Assembly: GCA_016703785.1 (NCBI GenBank)
Contig: JADJBM010000009.1
Span: forward strand, 186,001 to 250,000
Length of the DNA stretch: 64,000 bases
From: Betaproteobacteria bacterium
GTDB taxonomy: Bacteria > Pseudomonadota > Gammaproteobacteria > Burkholderiales > Rhodocyclaceae
Direction of reading: 5' to 3'
This document shows positions 57,015-64,000 of this stretch, in pieces. Made by a program: the position numbers and the translations under genes. Position 1 is the first letter of the stretch; each line of letters starts with the position of its first letter. The notes below the pieces were generated by a model, which saw nothing but the letters and a program-made list of their open reading frames with translations, had not been told where the DNA came from and made no database searches.

Positions 57015-57671
57015 ATGCCGCCAGTCCGTCTTGTGCTCCTCATTGCGCTGGCCGTCTTCCTGGTCACGGTCGTGCAGCTCGGCATCCTGCAGATCGCCTT
57101 CGACAAGCTCGGGCTGTCGGCGGATTCGGCGACGCTGCTGCTGATCGTCACGCTGCTGGGCAGCATGATCAACCTGCCGCTGTTTACCATCGGCACCGAT
57201 CCCGTCGAGCAGGAGAAACGCATTCACGAACTGCCGCGCATGCTGCTGCAGCGCATCACGGTGATCCCGGGCAAGACGATCATCGCGGTGAACGTCGGCG
57301 GCTGTGTGGTGCCGCTGGCGTTCTCGCTCTACCTCTTCAACTTCAGCCAGCCGGGTTTCCTGACTGTGCTGGTCGCGGTGACTGCGGTGTCGATGGTGGC
57401 CTATGGCATCAGCTTTTCCGTGCCGCGCGTGGGCATCGCCATGCCGATCCTGATCGCGCCGGTCGCGGCGGCATTGGTTGCGCTGACGCTCGATCCGGAG
57501 GGCGCGGCGGCGTTGGCCTACATCGGCGGCACGCTGGGCGTGCTGATCGGCGCGGACCTGTTGCGCATGAAGGACATCGGGAAGCTCGGCGAGCCGGTGG
57601 CGTCGATCGGCGGCGCCGGCACTTTCGACGGGATTTTCGTGACGGGGATCGTGGCGGTGCTGCTGACCTGA
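57015..57671 (+). CDS. DUF1614 integral membrane protein
   Basis: A 218-residue protein with about six or seven membrane segments, starting MPPVRLVLLIALAVFLVTVV. The conserved polar loops PLFTIGTDPVEQEKRIHELP and KTIIAVNVGGCVVPLAFSLY and the C-terminal GAGTFDGIFVTGIVAVLL fit the DUF1614 family, whose function is not known. ATG 57015 follows GAGGAAAAACGT. It is followed by a strong bidirectional terminator. Confidence 0.82.
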   Translation: MPPVRLVLLIALAVFLVTVVQLGILQIAFDKLGLSADSATLLLIVTLLGSMINLPLFTIGTDPVEQEKRIHELPRMLLQRITVIPGKTIIAVNVGGCVVPLAFSLYLFNFSQPGFLTVLVAVTAVSMVAYGISFSVPRVGIAMPILIAPVAAALVALTLDPEGAAALAYIGGTLGVLIGADLLRMKDIGKLGEPVASIGGAGTFDGIFVTGIVAVLLT

Positions 57672-57746
57672 GCGACCGACGGTCGAGCAACTGAACTTGC
57701 CGGAATACGCCGCGGCCTTGCATGCTGCCGCAAAGCGGAAATGAAA

Positions 57747-57775
57747 ACGGGGCGCCAGGCGCCCCGTCTTTTCGT
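57747..57775. terminator. Bidirectional Rho-independent terminator
   Basis: ACGGGGCG-CCAGG-CGCCCCGT, an 8-bp perfect stem with a 5-nt loop, followed by CTTTTCGTTTC on the plus strand. On the minus strand it is followed by TTTTCATTTCC. It ends the DUF1614 gene and the convergent winged-helix gene. Confidence 0.85.
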
Positions 57776-57787
57776 TTCGGAGGGAAG

Positions 57788-58057
57788 TTACTTCTGCGCG
57801 TTCCTCGCGGCCTGCTTGGCGCCGGGTTTCGGTCCCCGCGCGAAGGTGGGCAGATTGCCCGACAGCCGGCAGCTGATGCCCTCGATGCGCTTGCCGTCGA
57901 CGAATCGCGTCACTTCGCAGCAGATGATCTCGCCCTCTGATGAGAGTTGCGACACATGCGACTTCACCTGTTTGACCGGCATGCGAAGTGCCTTGGCGAT
58001 ATCGATGTCGAGCTCTTCGCCGCTGGTTTTCAGGAATTGAAGTATCGAGTCTTGCAT
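57788..58057 (-). CDS. Small winged-helix protein, putative regulator
   Basis: An 89-residue basic protein. Residues about 3-60 read as a winged helix: QDSILQFLKTSGEELDIDIA, LRMPVKQVKSHVSQLSSEGE and IICCEVTRFVDGKRIEGISC. The tail is Lys/Ala/Arg-rich. The ATG at 58057 follows GGGGGTACCCGC. Similar small proteins are annotated as transcriptional regulators in betaproteobacteria; no target was identified. Confidence 0.7.
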   Translation of the reverse strand: MQDSILQFLKTSGEELDIDIAKALRMPVKQVKSHVSQLSSEGEIICCEVTRFVDGKRIEGISCRLSGNLPTFARGPKPGAKQAARNAQK

Positions 58058-58233
58058 GCGGGTACCCCCTTTTCGGTTGTCCAATTGGAAACTGGCCCTG
58101 AACGGGCCGGCGGAAGGTTTACAAGGTGTTATTTTACATGAAATATTTCCCTTTTCCCATGGGCAGACATCTTTTGGTGCACTGCGGGATGATCGGAGAC
58201 CCAATAGGGGCGCGGGATTACGCAGATTTGGCT

Positions 58234-59409
58234 TTATTTTGCCGCAGGTTCGGCTGAGGCGGACGGGATGGCCTGGGCGTCCTGTTTGAACTTGGCGACC
58301 GCCTCGTGCAGGGCCTTGCGCAGTTCGGCGGCGGAGCGCTTCTTGCCCTTCTCGTTCTGCATGCGATCGAGGATGCTGCTGATTTCCGAGGGGCCGCCGG
58401 TACTGCCGGCCACTTCGGCGGGGGTGGTGAGGGCAGCGCCGGCGCGAACGGCTTCGTAGAGCAGCTCGGCGCGCTCGCGCCCGGCCTCATTGCGCTTGGC
58501 GGTGATCACCAGCACTTCCGGCTTGCCCTTCTTGCCGCGCTTCGCTTCAATGGTCGACACCTCGCTGTCGTGCCGGTGCAGGGCAATGGTGGCGAAGAGG
58601 GCCTTGCGCAGCGCCTCGGTCGGCTTACCCCCGGCCTGCGCCCGGCGCATCTTTTCGAGGATGTCGCCGATATCCGGCGGCGCCGCGACGGACTTCACGG
58701 CCTTGCCGTAAGTTTCCGGCGGCGCCTTGGCGGCCTTGGCGAATTCCTCCGGACTGGTAATCATCTTGGCGATGCGGAAGTGCTTGTGGCGCATGGCCCA
58801 GGTGAGGGCGTTCTCGCCCCACTCGTTCTCCGTCACGGGATCGGCGCCGGCTTCCATCAGCAGGCGCGCCACGTCTTCCTGACCCTCGCGCGCGGTCATC
58901 ATCAGTGCGGTCGAATCGTTCGGGGTGCGTGCATTGACATCCGCGCCCTTCTCGACCAGCAGGCGGGCGATGTCAGCATGGCCGGCGAAGGCGGCGTAAT
59001 GCAGCGCGTTCCATTGCTTGCCAGTACGGTTCACCTCGGCGCCGCGCTCGAGCAGCCAGCGCACGACGTCGATATGCCCGCGCCAGGCCGCCAACTGCAG
59101 GGCAGCTTCGCCGTAGCGGTTCATGAAATTGACGTTGGCGCCTGCGGCATGGAAAAGCCCCATGATCTCCAGGTGGCCGATCCACGCGCCGATCATCAGG
59201 CCGCTGCCGAAGCGGTCGCCGACAAAATCGGGCGGCAGGCCCGCCGCCAGCCATTTCTTCACGGCAAGGGTGTTGCCCGCCTCGACGGCGACGCCGAATT
59301 CGAGCGGCGTGGGTGCGACAACAGCCTTCTGCGCCAGGACCGCGTGGGGCATCAGACCGAGGGTGAGGGCAAACAGAGTGGTAAGAAACAGGGATAAGGC
59401 GGCTCTCAT
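58234..59409 (-). CDS. Secreted ankyrin-repeat protein
   Basis: A 391-residue exported protein: signal peptide LSLFLTTLFALTLGLMPHAV with cleavage near VLAQ. Four or five ankyrin repeats follow at about residues 35-210 (NRYGEAALQLAAWRGHIDVV, QWNALHYAAFAGHADIARLL, DSTALMMTAREGQEDVARLL, GENALTWAMRHKHFRIAKMI). The C-terminal half is Lys/Glu-rich and contains two similar segments: PPDIGDILEKMRRAQAGGKP and PSEISSILDRMQNEKGKKRS, each followed by an ALRKAL or ELRKAL helix, suggesting an internal duplication. It probably mediates protein contacts in the periplasm. Confidence 0.82.
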   Translation of the reverse strand: MRAALSLFLTTLFALTLGLMPHAVLAQKAVVAPTPLEFGVAVEAGNTLAVKKWLAAGLPPDFVGDRFGSGLMIGAWIGHLEIMGLFHAAGANVNFMNRYGEAALQLAAWRGHIDVVRWLLERGAEVNRTGKQWNALHYAAFAGHADIARLLVEKGADVNARTPNDSTALMMTAREGQEDVARLLMEAGADPVTENEWGENALTWAMRHKHFRIAKMITSPEEFAKAAKAPPETYGKAVKSVAAPPDIGDILEKMRRAQAGGKPTEALRKALFATIALHRHDSEVSTIEAKRGKKGKPEVLVITAKRNEAGRERAELLYEAVRAGAALTTPAEVAGSTGGPSEISSILDRMQNEKGKKRSAAELRKALHEAVAKFKQDAQAIPSASAEPAAK

Positions 59410-59463
59410 GGCTCTTTTATAGCAAAATATGGCTTTGTTGGTCTTGATCCGGATTGGGGGCCC

Positions 59464-59982
59464 TTGTTTTCACGCAGTTTTCTGTTCGCCCTGGCAGCGT
59501 CTGTCGTGCTGCACCTCGCCCTGATCGCATCCGGCCTGCTCGGCAGGAAAGTCAGTCCCCACGACACGCCGGCTTCGATCTCGGCCCGCCTGCTGCCGCC
59601 CGCCACCGTGCGGCCGCAGGAGGCCCTGCTGAAGGACACGATGGCCGAGCCGGAAACCGCGAAGGCCGTCCAGCCGCCACCGAAACCCGTCGAGGGAAGC
59701 CGCCGCCGCCCCGCTCCGCGCACGCCCGAGGAGGCGGCGCAGCGCAAACTCTCCGAAGTGCTGTTCTATCCACCGGAAGCCGTGGCGCGCGGCATCGAGG
59801 GCGAAGTGCGCCTGCTGCTGACCCTGGACCGCGACGGCCGGCTGCTCGATGCGCAGGTCGCCGCCGGCAGCGGCCACAGGATGCTCGACGAGGCGGCCGT
59901 CAAGGCCGCTTTCGCCATGGGCAGCCTGCCGGAAGCCGGCGCGCGCGAGGTGATCCTGCCGGTGGTGTTCAGGCTGCGGTAG
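59464..59982 (+). CDS. TonB-family energy transducer
   Basis: A 172-residue protein with a single N-terminal membrane anchor (FLFALAASVVLHLALIASGL), a short Pro/Lys/Glu-rich linker (QPPPKPVEGSRRRP) and a C-terminal TonB domain (VLFYPPEAVARGIEGEVRLL, LDAQVAAGSGHRMLDEAAVK). It starts at TTG. The linker is short for spanning the periplasm. No exbB, exbD or receptor gene is adjacent. It is divergent from the ankyrin gene by 54 bp. Confidence 0.8.
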   Translation: MFSRSFLFALAASVVLHLALIASGLLGRKVSPHDTPASISARLLPPATVRPQEALLKDTMAEPETAKAVQPPPKPVEGSRRRPAPRTPEEAAQRKLSEVLFYPPEAVARGIEGEVRLLLTLDRDGRLLDAQVAAGSGHRMLDEAAVKAAFAMGSLPEAGAREVILPVVFRLR

Positions 59983-59995
59983 CAGCCTGTCGGAC

Positions 59996-60044
59996 TTTCC
60001 GCGGAAGCGGGAATCCATGGGTCCCCGCTTCCGCGGGGACGACG
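59996..60044. repeat. dRS3/TCCCCGC-family palindromes
   Basis: TTCCGCGGAAGCGGGAAT and TCCCCGCTTCCGCGGGGA in tandem between the TonB-like and acyl-CoA synthetase stops. This is the same family as at 19565 and 23448, in a convergent gene end. Confidence 0.7.
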
Positions 60045-60045
60045 A

Positions 60046-61698
60046 CTACGTCGCCTGCTCCTGTTCCTGCAACGCCCGCCACATGATCTTGCCGGTCGCC
60101 GACTTGGGCAGGGCATCGACGAATTCGACGATGCGCGGCGCCTTGTAGGCGGCCATGCTGGCGTGCGCCCAGTCGAGGATGTCCTCTTCACTCACCTTGC
60201 CGCGCTGGGATTCCTTCAGCACCACGATGGCCTTCACCGTCTCGCCTCGGCGCGGATCCTTCGCGCCGATGACGCAGGCTTCCTGGATGGCCGGATGCTG
60301 GTAGAGGAGCGTTTCCACTTCGGCCGGCCACACCTTGTAGCCGGCGGCATTGATCATGCGCTTGAGGCGATCCACCATGAAGAAGTAGCCGTCCTCGTCC
60401 ACCTGGGCGATGTCGCCGGTGCGGAAGAAACACTTGCCGTCGATCTTCACGAAGGCCGCCTCGGTCGCCTGCGGATCGTTCCAGTAGCCGAGGAAGACCT
60501 GCGGCCCGCAGGTGACGATCTCGCCCGCCTCGCCTGGCGGCAATTCGCGAAAGTCATCGTCCACGACACGGCTGTCCACGCCGTAGATGGGGATGCCGAG
60601 GCACTGCTTCTTCGCCCGCTCGGGCGGATTGATGTGCGTCGGCGCGATGGTCTCGGACAGTCCGTAGCCCTCGACGTAGGTGATGCCCATGTCGAGCAGC
60701 TTCTGCGCCACGGCCTCCGGCATCGCCGCGCCGCCGCCGCTCATGCGCTGGATGCTGGAAAGATCGTATTCGGCGAGCTTCGGGTTGGCGAGGAAATCCA
60801 CCACCATGGTGGGGATGGCCGTCAGCGCCCCGACACGGTAGCGCTGGATCAGCTGGGCGGCAACCTCGCGATCCCAGCGCGGCAGCAGCACCACGGTGGC
60901 GCCGGTGAACAGCGGCCCGCTCATGCTGCCCTGCATGCCGGTGACGTGGAAATACGGCAGAACGGCCAGGCGCACGGTGTCCGGCTTCATGGAGAACCAG
61001 TATTCGCCCGCCACCAGCGTGTGCATCACCGTGCGGTGGGTATGCATGCAGCCCTTTGGCTGGCCGGTGGTGCCCGAGGTATAGGGCATGACGCAGAGGT
61101 CGTCGGGACCGGCCGTGTGCGGGCCAGGGCGCAGATTCAAGGCGAGCACGTCATTCCACTGCGTCGCACCGGCGTCCCCGACGGCCTGGCGCGGCGCAGC
61201 GATGACCTCCGGCACCTCGAGGTCGGTCGGCTGCCTCAGGTAATCCGAATAGGCGGCCACCACGATGTGCTTCAGTCCCTCTGCCAGCAGCGGCTTCATC
61301 TGCGCGAAGAGCTCCTGGGCGACGATGGCCACCGTGGCGCCGCTGTCCTTCACATAGTGGCGCAGCTCGAGCGTGAGGTTCATCGGATTGACCGGCACCA
61401 CCACCGCGTCGGCGCGCAGGATGCCGTAGTAGCCGATGACATATTGCGGGCTGTTCTGCATGAAGAGCAGCACGCGGTCGCCCTTCTTCACGCCGCCTTC
61501 GCGCTGCAGCCAGCCGGCAACGCGCTCGGCCTCGTCGTGGAATTCGGCGAAGCTGACCGGCGTGTCGTAGAAAATCAGGTAGGACTTGTCGGGGTGGCGT
61601 GCCGCCGAAACCTCCGCGTTGTGGAAGACGGAGGTCTCCGGCACGCTCATCGAGTGCGACTGGCCTTTCGGCCAGAAGGCGAAATGCCGGTCGGACAT
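60046..61698 (-). CDS. Long-chain acyl-CoA synthetase (AMP-forming)
   Basis: Activates a carboxylic acid to acyl-CoA through an acyl-adenylate. The 550-residue product has the AMP-binding motif CVMPYTSGTTGQPKGCMHTH, the EGYGLSETIAPTH motif, GEIVTCGPQVFLGYWNDPQA, the hinge FFMVDRLKRMINAAGYKVWP and the catalytic lysine in LPKSATGKIMWRAL. Fatty acid is the usual substrate of this subgroup. It lies downstream of an acyl-CoA dehydrogenase and an APH-like gene on the same strand, a beta-oxidation-type set that could use acids released from storage esters. Confidence 0.9.
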   Translation of the reverse strand: MSDRHFAFWPKGQSHSMSVPETSVFHNAEVSAARHPDKSYLIFYDTPVSFAEFHDEAERVAGWLQREGGVKKGDRVLLFMQNSPQYVIGYYGILRADAVVVPVNPMNLTLELRHYVKDSGATVAIVAQELFAQMKPLLAEGLKHIVVAAYSDYLRQPTDLEVPEVIAAPRQAVGDAGATQWNDVLALNLRPGPHTAGPDDLCVMPYTSGTTGQPKGCMHTHRTVMHTLVAGEYWFSMKPDTVRLAVLPYFHVTGMQGSMSGPLFTGATVVLLPRWDREVAAQLIQRYRVGALTAIPTMVVDFLANPKLAEYDLSSIQRMSGGGAAMPEAVAQKLLDMGITYVEGYGLSETIAPTHINPPERAKKQCLGIPIYGVDSRVVDDDFRELPPGEAGEIVTCGPQVFLGYWNDPQATEAAFVKIDGKCFFRTGDIAQVDEDGYFFMVDRLKRMINAAGYKVWPAEVETLLYQHPAIQEACVIGAKDPRRGETVKAIVVLKESQRGKVSEEDILDWAHASMAAYKAPRIVEFVDALPKSATGKIMWRALQEQEQAT

Positions 61699-61709
61699 GG
61701 ACGATTACT

Positions 61710-61734
61710 CCCTCTCCCGCCAGCGGGAGAGGGG
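61710..61734. repeat. REP-like palindrome
   Basis: CCCTCTCCCGCCAGCGGGAGAGGGG, in the 59-bp gap between the acyl-CoA dehydrogenase stop and the acyl-CoA synthetase start. Confidence 0.85.
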
Positions 61735-61757
61735 GGAAACCACTCCCGACATAAGGC

Positions 61758-62984
<1,227 letters not shown>

Positions 62985-63026
62985 TGAGTTCCCCTAGTGA
63001 AAATCGTGTGAGCAGGCGCGCTTCAA

Positions 63027-63135
63027 ATCCCCCCAACCCCCCTTTTTCAAAGGGGGGCTTCGTTTCGTCCACCCCTTTTTCAAAGGGGGGCCATGTTTCT
63101 TTCCCCCCTTTGGCAAAGGGGGGCCAGGGGGGATT
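63027..63135. repeat. CCCCCTTT..AAAGGGGG palindrome cluster
   Basis: Three hairpin units in about 110 bp: CCCCCCTTTTTCAAAGGGGGG, CCCCTTTTTCAAAGGGGGG and CCCCCCTTTGGCAAAGGGGGG, between the acyl-CoA dehydrogenase start and the kinase stop. A different family from the other repeats; seen only here in the window. Confidence 0.85.
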
Positions 63136-63166
63136 TCAACGGCCGTCGAAATCGAAACGCAGTTCT

Positions 63167-64000
63167 TCATATCTTCCCGGCAAGGATGTTTTCCACCTGC
63201 CGCCACGCCTCCTCGGCGAGCGGGCGGGCGCGCTTGCCGGTGTCGATGGCTTCCTGGCTGGCGGCGTTGCCCTGCAGGGCGCGCGCCATGATCCCCTGCA
63301 GGATGGCGGTGAGGCGGAACATGTTGAAGGCGAGGTAATACTCGAACTCGGCCGCCGGAATCGAGGCGCGCCCGGTGCGCCGGCAATACAGGGCGACGTA
63401 GTCGGCTTCGCCCGGGATGCCGAGGGCGGCCAGGTCGTGGCCCTGCAGGCCGCGGAACATGCCGGGCGACAGCCGCCAGGTCATGCAGTGGTAGGCGAAG
63501 TCGGACAGCGGGTGGCCGAGGGTGGACAACTCCCAGTCGAGCACGGCGAGGATGCGCGACTCGGTCGGATGGAAGATGACGTTGTCGAGGCGATAGTCGC
63601 CATGCACGATGGACGTCTCGTCGCCAGCCGGGATGTTGGCCGGCAGCCAGGCCATGAGGTTATCCATGGCCTCGATCTTCTCCGTCTCCGAGGCGCGGTA
63701 CTGCTTGCTCCAGCGGTCGATCTGGCGCGCAAAATAGCTGCCCGGCTTGCCGTACTCGGCCAGCCCCACGGCGGCGTAGTCGACGCGGTGCAGGGCAGCG
63801 ATGACGCGGTTCATCTCGTCGAAGATGGCACCACGCTCGGCAGGCGCCATGCCCGGCAGCGTCGGGTCCCACAGGATGCGGCCTTCTACGTAATCCATGA
63901 TGTAGAAGGCGGTGCCAATCACTGCGTCGTCCTCGCACAGCGCGTAGCTCCTCGCCACCGGCACGTCGGTCTGCGCCAGCGCGGTGATGACGCGGTATTC
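63167..64000 (-). CDS. APH-like phosphotransferase associated with acyl-CoA dehydrogenase (partial)
   Basis: The C-terminal 277 or so codons of a kinase-like protein; the N-terminus lies beyond the right edge, where the frame stays open. It shows the catalytic loop ETSIVHGDYRLDNVIFHPTE and the metal-binding VLDWELSTLGHPLSDFAYHC of the aminoglycoside phosphotransferase fold. The same pairing is fused in animal ACAD10/ACAD11, where the kinase acts on 4-hydroxyacyl-CoA. A similar role with the adjacent dehydrogenase is a reasonable inference. Confidence 0.85.
   Translation of the reverse strand, partial: EYRVITALAQTDVPVARSYALCEDDAVIGTAFYIMDYVEGRILWDPTLPGMAPAERGAIFDEMNRVIAALHRVDYAAVGLAEYGKPGSYFARQIDRWSKQYRASETEKIEAMDNLMAWLPANIPAGDETSIVHGDYRLDNVIFHPTESRILAVLDWELSTLGHPLSDFAYHCMTWRLSPGMFRGLQGHDLAALGIPGEADYVALYCRRTGRASIPAAEFEYYLAFNMFRLTAILQGIMARALQGNAASQEAIDTGKRARPLAEEAWRQVENILAGKI

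Noticed and set aside
63027..63135. Three-unit C/T-A/G repeat considered as CRISPR or a coding tandem repeat
   Set aside because: The units are hairpins with unequal spacing and stops in all frames, so it is an intergenic repeat cluster.

Overview
The window is high-GC bacterial chromosome, most likely from a betaproteobacterium. Rhodocyclales-like is my best guess, but no rRNA or other phylogenetic marker confirms it. The evidence is the smc-zipA-ligA gene order, a PHA phasin and PHA-system protein, DUF1614, a complete Ugp transporter, coding dense with G/C third positions, and many short GC-rich palindromic repeats between genes.

Layout. 1-9991: smc-zipA-ligA (leftward, ligA cut by the edge), queF, a CRP/FNR-type regulator whose upstream gap holds a TTGA-N6-TCAA box, and mutS interrupted by two compensating frameshifts. 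9992-15000: a decayed amino-acid-binding-protein gene, slyD, a PrxQ peroxiredoxin, a secreted protein, a macrodomain protein, metY, a small PHA-system protein and an acyl-CoA-binding protein. 15101-28028: a lipid-storage neighbourhood with a wax ester synthase/DGAT (one frameshift), a TetR regulator, a TPR protein, a patatin, a phasin, a fatty acyl-CoA reductase very like the Marinobacter alcohol-forming enzyme, a second PrxQ, a membrane-anchored lipase, a GMC alcohol oxidase with a Tat-exported partner, and an aldehyde dehydrogenase. Together these could make wax esters (acyl-CoA to fatty alcohol to ester) and break them down again (ester to alcohol to aldehyde to acid). A decayed vapBC pair lies inside.

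28985-39747: an accessory island of toxin-antitoxin and defence genes: hipBA flanked by a 158-bp direct repeat, ccdAB, a lower-GC PHP-ATPase (TrlF-like) with a small overlapping partner, a type III-like restriction-modification pair with frameshifts and internal deletions, and a PIN toxin that overlaps the extended end of fumC. Most of these genes are broken.

39744-64000: core metabolism again: fumC, acnA, an SbmA/YddA-like ABC exporter, a WYL regulator, a highly divergent ClpX-like ATPase without zinc domain or GYVG pore loop, ugpBAEC (glycerol-3-phosphate uptake) with a HAD hydrolase, a GST, an AEC transporter, a slipin-NfeD pair, DUF1614, a small winged-helix protein, an ankyrin protein, a TonB-like protein, and an acyl-CoA synthetase, acyl-CoA dehydrogenase and APH-like kinase set (the last cut by the edge).

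Three repeat families recur: CCCTCTCCC-GCnnGC-GGGAGAGGG palindromes (at least eight loci), ATTCCCGC...GCGGGAAT/TCCCCGC palindromes (two of them translated in-frame into proteins), and a CCCCCTTT..AAAGGGGG cluster near the right edge. Single-base frameshifts occur in several otherwise conserved genes, so sequencing error must be weighed against true decay throughout.
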